Shown here: positions 22,413 to 30,690 of the stretch, in pieces
Layout of the letters: every line of letters begins with the position of its first letter
Position numbering within the stretch: position 1 is the stretch's first letter
Assembly: GCF_023822065.1 (NCBI RefSeq)
Contig: NZ_CP084933.1
Location: 1 to 32,839, forward strand
Length of the DNA stretch: 32,839 nucleotides
DNA from: Sphingomonas morindae
Lineage (GTDB): Bacteria > Pseudomonadota > Alphaproteobacteria > Sphingomonadales > Sphingomonadaceae
Direction of reading: 5' to 3'
Made by a program: the position numbers and the translations under genes
The notes under the pieces: generated by a model
Databases searched by the model: none
Told to the model about the DNA's origin: nothing
What the model saw: the letters and a program-made list of their open reading frames with translations, nothing else

Positions 22413-23159
22413 ATCGGTTTGTCCCCGCGCCCGGGGAACAGCCACGTCTCAGGCCGCGCCAACCGCCAATAGGTCCGCAACACCCCGAGCAATTGCGGGG
22501 AGAGCATAATCGTTCGGTCCTTCGCCCCCTTGCCGTGGCGCACCTGGATCAGCATCCGGTCGCTATCAATATCGTCGATCCGCAGGCTGGCCGCCTCCGA
22601 CGCCCGCAGGCCGGCTGCGTAAGCCGTCGTCAGTGCGGCTCGGGCCTTGAGCGACGGCACAGCCTCCAGGAAACGAACCACCTCATCGGCGCTCAGGATG
22701 TCGGGCAGCTTCCGCGGCGTCCTGGCATATGCGATCCGCTCGGGGATCTCGGCACGGTCCAGCGTGACGCCATAGAAGAAACGAAGGGCGCACACCGTCT
22801 GGTTGAGCGCACCCCACGATACGCCCCGCGACACGAGATAGACCTGAAAGGCGCGAACATCCTCAAGCCCAAGCTGATCGGGCGACCGACCGTGGAACAG
22901 GCTGAACCGTTTGACCGCATGGATGTAAGACCGCTGCGTCGCTGGCGAGAGGTTGCGGACGCTCATGTCGTCGATCATACGACGGCGCAGCGGGCTCACC
23001 GCTGCCGTGACATCTGTCATGGGATGGTCTCCTGTTAGAGGGTTGGTCGAGCAACCAAACCTTCTCATCAGGAGGCCATTCCGGCCAAACACAGCGCCAC
23101 TCCCGCGTCAGCGGGTTAGTTCAATCCTTCCCGATTCAGACCGGTCAGAAAACGCTCTA

Positions 23160-23316
23160 GTCGCGTCGGCGGATCAACAATGTGCGTTCGTCTCAACGAT
23201 CGTGCGCTGTGTCTCACGCAATGTGCGTCAGGCGGCACCATCCGTCTTAGATAATGTGCGTCAGAAACCGCCCCTTATTGCGCGTTTGAGCGAGCATCAT
23301 TGCATGCCGCTACATC
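23160..23316. mobile_element. Remnant of an unidentified element with AATGTGCGTC repeats
   Basis: AATGTGCGT(T/C) occurs three times in the same direction at about 23179, 23219 and 23254, separated by roughly 40 and 35 bp, between the IS630 right edge and the truncated IS1182 copy. Multiple spaced repeats like this are common at the ends of elements with complex termini (IS21-, Tn7- or Mu-like). No matching second end or transposase was found in the window. Confidence 0.4.
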
Positions 23317-23970
23317 TAGCTGGCCGAGCAGCGCGATGCTCGCCTGGCGCTGCTCACGCAGTTTGGCGATCTTCGTCGCCACCGCCTCGGCCCGGTCGGT
23401 GCCAGCAGCATCCTCGCCGCGGTCGATCTGGTCCAGCTCGGCCAGGTATCGCTCCAGTCGTGCATCGGCTGAGGCGAGATACGTCGCCAACCGCTCCCGG
23501 CTGAAGTTGCGTGACCGGCTGTTCACCGCCTTCAGCCGCGTGCCGTCCACCGCCAGCAGCTCGCGCCCGAACAGATCGAGCTTGCGGCACAGCACCACGA
23601 ACTCGCGGAACACCGCCTTGAACGCGGCCCGGTTGTCGCGGCGGAAATCGGCGATGGTCCGGAAGTCTGGCCGCACCCCGCGCAGCAGCCAGATCAGCTC
23701 AAGATTGCGGGCTGCCTCTGCCGCCAGACGCCGGCTCGACCGCACCCGGTTGAGGTAGCCGTAGAGGTACAGCTTGAGCATGTCGGCCGGATCGTAACCG
23801 GGCCGCCCCGTCGCCTTCGGCCGCGCCCGCATAAAACCGGCACCGCCCAGATCGAGGTCATCGACGAAGGCGTCGATGAACCGCACCGGATTGTCCGCTC
23901 CCACATAGTCCTCGACCGACGCCGGCAGGAGCAGCGCCTGGTCCCGAGCATGACCTTCGATGTATGCCAT
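23275..23970 (-). pseudogene. IS1182-family transposase, 3'-truncated
   Basis: Starts 'MAYIEGHARDQALLLPASVE' exactly as in the full copy, includes the N-terminal DUF772-like domain and the first catalytic Asp142 ('LLAVDGTRLKAV'), and ends after 'QRQASIALLGQL' with 13 unrelated residues. The rest of the catalytic domain is lost. Confidence 0.9.
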
Positions 23971-24032
23971 GCCCGCAAACTACACCGACCCGACGCGACG
24001 TGGAATCAGGAACGCCGTTTTCGGACAGTCTG
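23317..24032 (-). mobile_element. Truncated IS1182-family element (copy 1)
   Basis: The outer end near 24020-24032 (TCGGACAGTCT, with GGAATCAGGA inside it) matches the end of the complete copy at 32820-32839 with a few changes. The transposase frame starts at 23970 and is like the complete copy for the first 218 residues (to 23317), then runs into unrelated sequence and stops at 23275. The missing Asp295 and Glu422 make it inactive. Sequence differences from copy 2 show that it is not a recent duplicate. Confidence 0.85.
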
Positions 24033-24055
24033 GATGGTCTATTGGGAATGCGAGT

Positions 24056-24093
24056 GGCTTCCCAAAGCCTGCATCTAACAGGTTTGGGAAGCC
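24056..24093. terminator. Strong stem-loop after the phosphodiesterase gene
   Basis: GGCTTCCCAAA (24056-24066) pairs with TTTGGGAAGCC (24083-24093), and CCTG/CAGG extend the stem inward past a one-base bulge, leaving a 7-nt loop. It begins nine bases beyond the operon's last stop codon, so it probably terminates or protects the sigma/FecR/receptor/phosphodiesterase transcript. There is no U-tract on either side. Confidence 0.6.
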
Positions 24094-24101
24094 TGATCGC
24101 G

Positions 24102-25391
24102 TCACCTGATACTACAGGGGGGCCGATCGCGCACCAGCTCGTTGGCGATCATACAGGTGCCGTCGGAGGGCGCAGCGGGCAGGGCGAGCAACGTGCTGAC
24201 CAGTGGGTAGAGATCGACGTTGCGAAAGCTCTCGATCTGGATCCTGGGCCGGATATGCGGTCCGACCGCGACGAAAGTCGAACGCATTTCGGGCGTGCTG
24301 CCAACCCAAGGATGGTGGGTGCCCTTGTCGGTCAGGGCATCGCCCTTTCCATCGTCATGGCCGCGGATCATGTACGCCCCGCGCGGGACCACCACCGGAT
24401 CGCCAGTGAGGGGGGTGTCGGCATAATGCAACCACAGCGGGAGGTCCTTGCGACGGTAGACGTCGAAGGCCGGGCTCGCGCGGTTGAGCTGCGTGTAGAT
24501 CCTCTGTGCCGTCTCCTCGCTATCGGGGTAAATGTAGCTGCCGACGGTCCTGGCGTGGGAAAGGTCAGCGAACCGATCGAGGTCGATCCACCGATCGCCG
24601 ACGATGTTCGCCATGCCGTGATCGGCCACGATCACAAGATCGGCATCGATCCCACGCGAGACGAGCGCCTCCTGCATCTCGCCGATCTCGCGGTCGATTT
24701 CGCGGACAGCAGCCCCCAGCTCCGCGCTATCCGGTCCGTAGCGGTGTCCGGCATGATCCGCCTGGGGTAGATCGATCGCGAAGAAGTGTGGACGCTGTGG
24801 GGCGGGGAGGTCGAGCCACTTCTTGAACAGCGCGACCTGTGGCTCGCCCTCGATGCTGCTGTCGCCCGTATATTCCTGATAGTGCGACATCCGGACGCCA
24901 TGGCTGTCGATCCCGGAGCCGTTCCAAATGCTGCCGGCAGTCCGGATGCCGGCCTTCTCCGCCCGCTCCCAGATCGGCGTGCCCCTGTAGAAGCTCGCGT
25001 CGGTCGACTCCGGCACGCCAAATTGAACAAACGTCTTGCCGCTGGTGTCGAGGAAGCTGTTGGCAACGATGCCGCTGTGGGTCGGGGTCAGGCCCGTCAT
25101 GAGAGCGACATGGTTGGGCCCGGAGACGCTTGGGAAGCTCGGGAAAGTGCCATCCGGCGCATAGGCGCCCTTCGCGCGGAGTGCCTTGAGAACCTTGAGG
25201 TCCCACCTGTCGGTATAATCGAAGCGGAAGCCGTCGAGGATCAGGTAGACCACCGTCGGGCCGCTCTGGACGATGGCGCTCTGCGGAGCCCCGGGGATGT
25301 CGCGGATGCCCGCGGTGGGTTGCGCGAACGCTGCTGGTGCGGTCAGCGCCAACAGCAGGGCGGAGGCATGGCGGATCAGCGGGAAAGCCAC
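24102..25391 (-). CDS. Exported type I phosphodiesterase/nucleotide pyrophosphatase (NPP family)
   Basis: 429-aa alkaline-phosphatase-superfamily enzyme expected to cleave phosphodiester or pyrophosphate bonds in the periplasm. Signal peptide 1-23 ('LLLALTAPAAFA|QP'). Metal and catalytic residues: Asp53 ('YLILDGFRFDY'), nucleophile Ser90 in 'FPSVSGPNHVALMTG', Asp212 and His216 ('ADHAGHRYGP'), Asp257-His258 ('VADHGM'), and His359/360 ('KGTHHPW'). In characterised NPPs the nucleophile is Thr; Ser here is a conservative but uncommon change. GTG start, four bases after the receptor stop codon and without a clear ribosome site, so translation is probably coupled to the receptor gene. Confidence 0.9.
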   Translation of the reverse strand: MAFPLIRHASALLLALTAPAAFAQPTAGIRDIPGAPQSAIVQSGPTVVYLILDGFRFDYTDRWDLKVLKALRAKGAYAPDGTFPSFPSVSGPNHVALMTGLTPTHSGIVANSFLDTSGKTFVQFGVPESTDASFYRGTPIWERAEKAGIRTAGSIWNGSGIDSHGVRMSHYQEYTGDSSIEGEPQVALFKKWLDLPAPQRPHFFAIDLPQADHAGHRYGPDSAELGAAVREIDREIGEMQEALVSRGIDADLVIVADHGMANIVGDRWIDLDRFADLSHARTVGSYIYPDSEETAQRIYTQLNRASPAFDVYRRKDLPLWLHYADTPLTGDPVVVPRGAYMIRGHDDGKGDALTDKGTHHPWVGSTPEMRSTFVAVGPHIRPRIQIESFRNVDLYPLVSTLLALPAAPSDGTCMIANELVRDRPPCSIR

Positions 25392-25395
25392 TTGC

Positions 25396-28242
25396 TTACA
25401 GCCTAATTGTCGCGCCGATCACGAAGATCGGGCCAGTTTTTATCGACGTCGAGACCAAGTTCTTGTTTAGGCCGTACACCTCCTTATAGGTGTAGTTTGT
25501 TATGTTTCGACCTTCGATGTACAGATTTGTCGTTCGATTCAGGCTGTATCCCGCTCTTAGGCCAAGCGTCGTGAATGGATCGATGTAGACATCCAGCGCC
25601 GGATTGGCGTTGAAGCCGGAAAAAGCCCGACCCCGTGATGTCACAACTGCCGAAGCGTTGAACGGCCCTGTGACATAGTTTATGATAAGATTCGCAACCC
25701 ATTTCGGCTGCTGCCGAAGGGCATTCACCCTTCGCGCGAAATTGTTCCCGGTCAGAAATTCGGTGTCGCTGTCGAACCAGGCTCCATTGATCGCCAGATC
25801 GACCCCTTTGAGGAAAGGGCTTAAGCGAGAGAAATCGCGCCACTGACCTTCAACCTCCAACCCTTGACTATGTTCACCACCGCCGTTGAGCGGCGTGCCG
25901 ATCTGAGCGGTAATCTGGCCAGCGGTATTGTAGACAAAAGTCGTTACGCCCTGCGATTCGTCTACAACAGTCTTATGAAAATACCCGAGGCTGACATATC
26001 CCCGCCGTCCATAGTACTCGATGCTGGCGTCCTCGTTGTAAGACCGCCGAGGCTTGATATTTGGGTTGGAGCCTTGAGTTACGAGGTTACCCTTGCCGTC
26101 ATAGTTTGTGGTGATGCCTTGCGCGAAATCATTATAATTCTGAAGCGCCGTCGTTTCAGTATAGGCTGCCCTTAAGCGCAGGCTGTCGGTCAGATTATAG
26201 TATCCTTGCACATTCGGCAGCAAATAGGGATATGTCTTTTTGTTGAAGAACGGCGCGACGACCCCATTCGTGATCGTGCTGACCCGATCAGTGAAGTGGG
26301 TTATATTGTAGCGTACACCGGCCAGGATACGGAACCTGTCCGTCGTATAATAGACGGCTGCGAACGGCGCGGTGACGTTCTCGTTGAGCTTGTAGTTGGA
26401 GGTGGGCGCATCGACGATCGTCTGCGAGCCGAGCTTGCTAACAAGGTTCCAGTAAGCGTCTTGGTTGACGAAAACGGCGCTGCTCGGGTCGCTGCCATTG
26501 AACGCCGCATCGGGATCGAGCACCTGGTTGAGGGTGATCGTCTGGCCGGTGGGGAGGGTATAATTGACGTTGAACGACTTTAGCTGCCGCCACATCTGCC
26601 GAAAGTCGACGCCGAAGTCGTAGCCGAAGCCGTGCGAGAAGTCGAAATTGTTCGACCGATATTCTAGGCGGCCGGTAACGATCGTGGTCGGCAACGGCCA
26701 CTTCGTCTGGGTCGCCGTCGTACCGCCAGCCTGGATCCATTGGATAGGATCGTTGAGCGAGGCGGGGCCTGTCAGGGAGACACCCGCCTGCGAGCTGTTG
26801 ACGTTATATGATCCCGACGCCGCTGGGCCAATGATGTTGCCGCTTGTCCAAAGCTGCTCGTAGAAGCTGGTGTTGAGGTAGGAGGCGTTGGCGACGATCT
26901 TGGAGTTTTCGTTGGTCTGATATTCGAGGCCGCCGCGAACGCCCCAGATGCGGCGATCAAGGAAATATGGGTTGGACAACGCCCGCGGCGTCGCGCCGGT
27001 GAAATTACCCGTGCCCTCGCCTGCATTGGTCACCAGGGCAGGAGCGATGGATACGATCGAGCGGACCTGATCCCGCTCTGCATCATCCTTGAAATAGTTA
27101 CCCGAGATATACCCATAGAAATTGTCACCTCGGGCTTCGAGCTTGCCAAGCAAGCTGAACCCGTGAGAATGTATTTGGTAGTCGCCGGTTTGCAGCGCTC
27201 CGGACGCAACGTCGACGCCGTTGGTCTGTAGGAAGGTGGTCGTGGTGTTATATTTCTCGTCGGAACGATCCTTGTGCGTCGATGCCGCCAGCACGAAACC
27301 GAAATTGTTGTCCGGTCCGAATGTCCGCTTGATGACCCCGTTGAGGAGGTAGGAGGGATTGCCGTTGTGCAGCCCATGATAGGAGTAGAACGTACCCTCG
27401 CCGTTCAACATCGTTTCGGGGCGACCGTCATTGTCGAACGAGCGGAGCGTGCGGATATCGATGTGGCCGCCGATCGAATTCGGGTCCATGTCGGGGGTGA
27501 CGGTCTTGGAGACCACCAGCTCGTTGATGACCGCGACAGGCAGGAAGTCGAGGGTCGTGCCGCGCTGGTTGCGAGTGGAGGTGTAGAAGGTGCCGCCATC
27601 GAGGGTGACGCTATTGTACCAGCCGTTGAAGCCACGGATCGCGGGATAGGCGGACTGGCCGGTGAAGCTGCCGCGTTGCAGGACGACGCCGGGCAACCGC
27701 TCCAACGCCGAGACGACGTTCACGTCGGTGCGCTTCGCCAGTTCCTCCGTTCCCACGGTGGAGACGAAGGAGATTGAATTCTTCTTCTCCTCCTGCGGCG
27801 ACGGGCTGATCCGGCGCCGCGTTCCCGAGACGATGATCTCGTTCATCTCCTCTGGCGGCGCTGCCTCCGCCGTCGTCTGGGCGGGGGGCGCCACAGGAGC
27901 GGGGGAGGGGCGGACCTGGCGCACGGCGACGGGTGTTGCGACGGGCTCCGCGCCGAGGCTGATGACGTTCCCGCTGCGCATCGTGACGCGCAGGCCGGTC
28001 CCGCGCAGCAGCATTCGGAGCCCATCATCAACGGAATAGCTGCCGTTCACCGCCTGCGTTCTGACCCCGTTGAGGCCAGCGGGAGAGACGATCTGCACCT
28101 TTGCCTGACGTGCGAACTCGGGGATGCCGCTGACGGCAGCCTGCTCACCGACGTGAAACCACATGCTTTGAGCAAGCGCGGGCTCCGCTAGACAGCACAC
28201 GCTCATGGTGCCGGCCGCCAACATTCCCTTCAATGAAACCAT
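25396..28242 (-). CDS. TonB-dependent outer-membrane receptor with STN signalling domain
   Basis: 948-aa receptor. Signal peptide ~1-25 ('CCLAEPALAQ'); STN domain ~35-95 ('VNGSYSVDDGLRMLLRGTGL'), which in FecA-type receptors contacts FecR; a Pro/Ala linker ~108-130; TonB-box-like 'EEMNEIIVSGTRR'; plug ~150-270 ('RTDVNVVSALERLPGVVLQR', 'IGGHIDIRT'); then a 22-strand-type barrel ending 'VIGATIRL'. ATG 28242 follows AGGGGG at six bases. The frame overlaps the end of fecR by 13 bp. The paired phosphodiesterase gene suggests a ligand with phosphodiester bonds, such as nucleotides or a phosphorylated polymer; this is inference. Confidence 0.92.
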   Translation of the reverse strand: MVSLKGMLAAGTMSVCCLAEPALAQSMWFHVGEQAAVSGIPEFARQAKVQIVSPAGLNGVRTQAVNGSYSVDDGLRMLLRGTGLRVTMRSGNVISLGAEPVATPVAVRQVRPSPAPVAPPAQTTAEAAPPEEMNEIIVSGTRRRISPSPQEEKKNSISFVSTVGTEELAKRTDVNVVSALERLPGVVLQRGSFTGQSAYPAIRGFNGWYNSVTLDGGTFYTSTRNQRGTTLDFLPVAVINELVVSKTVTPDMDPNSIGGHIDIRTLRSFDNDGRPETMLNGEGTFYSYHGLHNGNPSYLLNGVIKRTFGPDNNFGFVLAASTHKDRSDEKYNTTTTFLQTNGVDVASGALQTGDYQIHSHGFSLLGKLEARGDNFYGYISGNYFKDDAERDQVRSIVSIAPALVTNAGEGTGNFTGATPRALSNPYFLDRRIWGVRGGLEYQTNENSKIVANASYLNTSFYEQLWTSGNIIGPAASGSYNVNSSQAGVSLTGPASLNDPIQWIQAGGTTATQTKWPLPTTIVTGRLEYRSNNFDFSHGFGYDFGVDFRQMWRQLKSFNVNYTLPTGQTITLNQVLDPDAAFNGSDPSSAVFVNQDAYWNLVSKLGSQTIVDAPTSNYKLNENVTAPFAAVYYTTDRFRILAGVRYNITHFTDRVSTITNGVVAPFFNKKTYPYLLPNVQGYYNLTDSLRLRAAYTETTALQNYNDFAQGITTNYDGKGNLVTQGSNPNIKPRRSYNEDASIEYYGRRGYVSLGYFHKTVVDESQGVTTFVYNTAGQITAQIGTPLNGGGEHSQGLEVEGQWRDFSRLSPFLKGVDLAINGAWFDSDTEFLTGNNFARRVNALRQQPKWVANLIINYVTGPFNASAVVTSRGRAFSGFNANPALDVYIDPFTTLGLRAGYSLNRTTNLYIEGRNITNYTYKEVYGLNKNLVSTSIKTGPIFVIGATIRL

Positions 28243-29348
28243 CCGAACCCCCTGGATGAGCGCCGGTAGCCGGCATCACGCAAAGGATGTTCAGCGGCCC
28301 TATAATCCGGATGGTAAGGCGGAACTTTTTTTTTAACGATGTGTACGACATTGCCCTCGACGGCGGTCGCCGCACCGAAGCTCGCGGCGATCGCCGTGGC
28401 GAAGCCCTTCGGATCGTCGGCCTTGAACAAGCCGGTTATCTGTTGGGCTGCGAGACTCGGGTCTGTGACCATGATCCGGGTCGGCCCGTATCGGTCGAAT
28501 GCCCTGACCGCCATCGCCAGGGTCTCTCCGCCGAAGGCGATCATGCCGCTCTGCCAGGCGCGCAGATCATCGAGCTGCGAGGGCGACACAGGGTGGACAT
28601 AGCGAGCGGAAAGGTCCGCTCCAGACGGAAGCTCGAGGCTGCGATTTTGGTCGAGGATCAACGAGCGCCGGCTTTCCAGGATGCCCCAACCTTGGGTGAC
28701 AAGAAGGTCGCCTAGGGTGACGAAGGCGAGGAGCGGCGTGCCTTCGAGGGCCTTCAAGCCCATGCCCCCACGCAGCATGGTCATGCTGAGGTCGCCGGCC
28801 TTCACGAACGTCGGCGCCGGACGTCCCTGCGGCACGTCTAGGAACATCCGTCCTCGCGCGAGATGTAACTGCCGGTCGTCCGTGCCACCAACCGTTAGAA
28901 GAGTGTCGGTGTCTAGTGTCGCTACTGCGCCCCCGGCCAGTGGAACACGCCGTATCTCGCCGACCGCCGTCCTGATGTCGCGCGATCGATCTCGGCCGAT
29001 ATAGCCAACGCCGACGGCCGATGCGGCGATCGTCAGGCCGCCAACGATGGCAGCACGACGACCGATGCGCCGCCCGACGAGGCCGCTCGCGTGATCGTCC
29101 GGTGCATCGATAGGGATCGGCGAAAGGGCCGGCTCAGCCGCATCCCCCGGCATGTCGCCCAGCGCCATCGCCCGTTCCGCGTGTATCCACGCGGCTTGCG
29201 CCTGCACGAACGCCCCGAGATTGCGGGGGTCGAGGGATAGCCATTCATCGAGCGTCTGGGCTTCTTCGGGGGTCAGTCCGCGCTCCGAGCGCGCCAGCCA
29301 TTCCACGGCGGCATCCTCGATCTCAGCGGCGGTTACTCGCTCTGGCAT
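28230..29348 (-). CDS. fecR: FecR-family anti-sigma/signal transducer
   Basis: 372-aa inner-membrane regulator. Cytoplasmic N-terminal domain (DUF4880-like) 'AVEWLARSERGLTPEEAQTL' and 'SLDPRNLGAFVQAQAAW'; one membrane segment ~97-118 ('AAIVGGLTIAASAVGVGYIG') after a basic stretch; periplasmic FecR domain starting 'DIRTAVGEIRRVPLAGGAVA', and a C-terminal STN-contact-like part ending near 'VVHIVKKK'. An A9 run codes for the Lys triplet; the ~29 residues after it are unusual for the family and overlap the receptor gene, so slippage could matter for how the two genes are coupled. It overlaps the sigma gene by 26 bp. Confidence 0.88.
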   Translation of the reverse strand: MPERVTAAEIEDAAVEWLARSERGLTPEEAQTLDEWLSLDPRNLGAFVQAQAAWIHAERAMALGDMPGDAAEPALSPIPIDAPDDHASGLVGRRIGRRAAIVGGLTIAASAVGVGYIGRDRSRDIRTAVGEIRRVPLAGGAVATLDTDTLLTVGGTDDRQLHLARGRMFLDVPQGRPAPTFVKAGDLSMTMLRGGMGLKALEGTPLLAFVTLGDLLVTQGWGILESRRSLILDQNRSLELPSGADLSARYVHPVSPSQLDDLRAWQSGMIAFGGETLAMAVRAFDRYGPTRIMVTDPSLAAQQITGLFKADDPKGFATAIAASFGAATAVEGNVVHIVKKKVPPYHPDYRAAEHPLRDAGYRRSSRGFGWFH

Positions 29349-29931
29349 TCGACGCTTCGATTCCTACAGCCTTCAACGGCTCATAGGCAGATGATCGAGC
29401 ATCGCCGTTTCCGTCCTGTCCAAACTGCCGCAAAAGCATTTTCATCCCCTTGGCGGTGTACTTTTCGACGGTATGCTCTGCCAGGGCAAGCCGGTGCGCC
29501 GTTTCGCGCTGCGACAGGCCCTCGACCCGTCTCAACCAGAACACCTTGCGGACCTGCGGCGGCATGGTTGCGATAGCAGCCTCGACGCGCCTTAACTCGC
29601 GCTGGCCGTTGGCATGTTGCTCCGGCGAGGGCGCCTCATCCGCGATGGTGCAGTCTGCGAGGCTCGCGAACGCCTCGATGGTGACGACCTTGCTCCGTCG
29701 CAGCCCTTGCAGGAATATCGACCGGACGGTCTGTAGGGCATAGGCTCTCGGATCGCGAATGGCCGAAATATTCTCGACTTTGACGAGTACCGCGTAGGTT
29801 TCCTGCACGATGTCGTCCGCATCCGCATCCGACACCCGCGCCGTACCCCGCAACCACGCTCGAAACGTGGGTTCATGCGGCAGCACATGGATGGCGAGCC
29901 ATCGGCTGCGAGCAAGGTAGGTAACGGACAT
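29323..29931 (-). CDS. fecI: ECF sigma factor, FecI-like
   Basis: 202-aa extracytoplasmic-function sigma factor that should direct transcription of the receptor operon when FecR receives the ligand signal. Sigma-2 region 'DADADDIVQETYAVLVKV' with 'DPRAYALQTVRSIFLQGL'; sigma-4 region 'TMPPQVRKVFWLRRVEGLSQ' with HTH 'ETAHRLALAEHTVEKYTAKG'. The C-terminal ~35 residues ('SSAYEPLKAVGIEASNARAS') are an unstructured-looking extension. First gene of a four-gene overlapping minus-strand operon. No clear Shine-Dalgarno sequence before ATG 29931. Confidence 0.88.
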   Translation of the reverse strand: MSVTYLARSRWLAIHVLPHEPTFRAWLRGTARVSDADADDIVQETYAVLVKVENISAIRDPRAYALQTVRSIFLQGLRRSKVVTIEAFASLADCTIADEAPSPEQHANGQRELRRVEAAIATMPPQVRKVFWLRRVEGLSQRETAHRLALAEHTVEKYTAKGMKMLLRQFGQDGNGDARSSAYEPLKAVGIEASNARASNRR

Positions 29932-30164
29932 CGCGATGCTAATGCCCGCGGATTGTTACGCGCCGGAGAAAGCGGCGAACTAATTGGATTTGGTAGGCCT
30001 TCTCGAAAACATGGGGTAATCGCGGGAGTGGTACTCCGAGCTGTTACGCGATGGATACGGGTGGCTGTTCAGCGACACCGGCACGGGCATGTCGCCGGCG
30101 GTGATCGCCAAGGCGTTCGAGCTCTTCTTCACGACAAAGCCGATCGGCAGCGGCACGGACCTAG

Positions 30165-30690
30165 CCCGCCCTATTCATCAGCGGGGGTAGGCAGCGGGTT
30201 TGGCGGGTCATCGAGGTATGGCGATGAAGCCGAGGCGCGCCGGTTCGAGGCACCGTTTTCGGCGCAGGTTGTCGAGGCTTATCGGAGTTGACGGGCTGGG
30301 TTCGATGGGCGGCGACTGCCGCGTCGCTCACACGAGATCGCCAACATTCGGGCACGCAGGATGTCAGCGACGCGATGGATCACACGGCCCTGATCGCGTG
30401 GATCAGCGATGCAGGCGGCCAGCCGATCCGCGATCCCCAACCGCCGCTCGGCTTGTGCGAGAAGCAGCACCCCGCCATCCGACGTCAGGCGACCGCCATC
30501 GAACGCGGCGGTGATTTTTCGGCCACGAATGGCTGGGAAGGTGAACGCGAACCCGCTATCATCAGCCATGGCGGTCGTGGCACTTTCTGTCCGGTCTCGA
30601 GGATTGTCTAAGCAACCCTTCTCTAAACCAAATCAGATAGTTACGCTACGATCGCCAACCCTGGGCCGCGCTCTTGGTGAATAAGACCGG
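30165..30690 (-). mobile_element. Internally deleted IS1380-family element with CTAG duplication
   Basis: 526 bp flanked by CTAG at 30161-30164 and 30691-30694. The ends are CCCGCCCTATTCATC (30165 inward) and, on the other strand, CCGGTCTTATTCACC (30690 inward), 11 of 15 identical. It contains only the start of a transposase gene. A complete IS1380 element is about three times longer, so this is a MITE-like deletion derivative that may have moved with help from an intact relative. Confidence 0.75.
30279..30569 (-). pseudogene. IS1380-family transposase N-terminal fragment
   Basis: Residues ~1-80 ('RKITAAFDGGRLTSDGGVLL', 'LAQAERRLGIADRLAACIAD', 'VIHRVADILRARMLAISC') match the N-terminus of IS1380 transposases. 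The following 'ERRGSRRPSNPARQLR' is out of register with the family, marking the internal deletion near 30325. The catalytic core is absent. Confidence 0.8.

Larger units (their letters stand above)
20819..23020 (-). pseudogene. Tyrosine recombinase (XerC/D-like) of the IS91 element, split by IS256
   Basis: The N-terminal piece (23020 to 22413) starts 'MTDVTAAVSPLRRRMIDDMS' and includes the SAM-like domain and the first catalytic Arg in 'AAGLRASEAASLRIDDID'. The C-terminal piece (21089 to 20819) has '[18 protein letters not shown]' and '[18 protein letters not shown]' with the HxxR, H and Tyr residues. Removing the IS and one 9-bp duplication restores '[20 protein letters not shown]' in frame, so the gene was intact before the insertion. 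The start ATG 23020 has AGGAG upstream. Confidence 0.85.
19344..23127. mobile_element. IS91-family element (integrase + HUH transposase), interrupted by IS256-family copy
   Basis: Bounded by a 26-bp inverted repeat with a single mismatch (19344-19369 and 23102-23127), each containing ATTGARCTAACCCGC and the hairpin CCCGC-TGAC-GCGGG. Inside, on the minus strand, are a tyrosine integrase gene and an IS91-type transposase, the pairing known from one IS91 subgroup. Without the 1,332 bp of IS256 plus duplication it would be about 2.45 kb. Clear terminal inverted repeats are not typical for IS91 members, so the exact ends need comparison. Confidence 0.7.
18231..23157. mobile_element. IS630-family element split by an IS91-family insertion
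   Basis: The left end TA|GAGCGGATTCCGATCAGTC (18229 on) and the right end, read inward on the minus strand as TA|GAGCGTTTTCTGACCGGTC (23159 down), agree at 16 of 21 positions, and both are bordered by TA, the IS630 target duplication. The transposase lies next to the left end. The 3.8-kb IS91-like element occupies 19344-23127. The pairing of these distant ends is my reconstruction. Confidence 0.6.

Noticed and set aside
28145-28375. 76-aa minus-strand frame at the FecR/receptor junction as a separate gene
   Set aside because: It is the out-of-frame reading of the fecR end and receptor start; no ribosome site or family.
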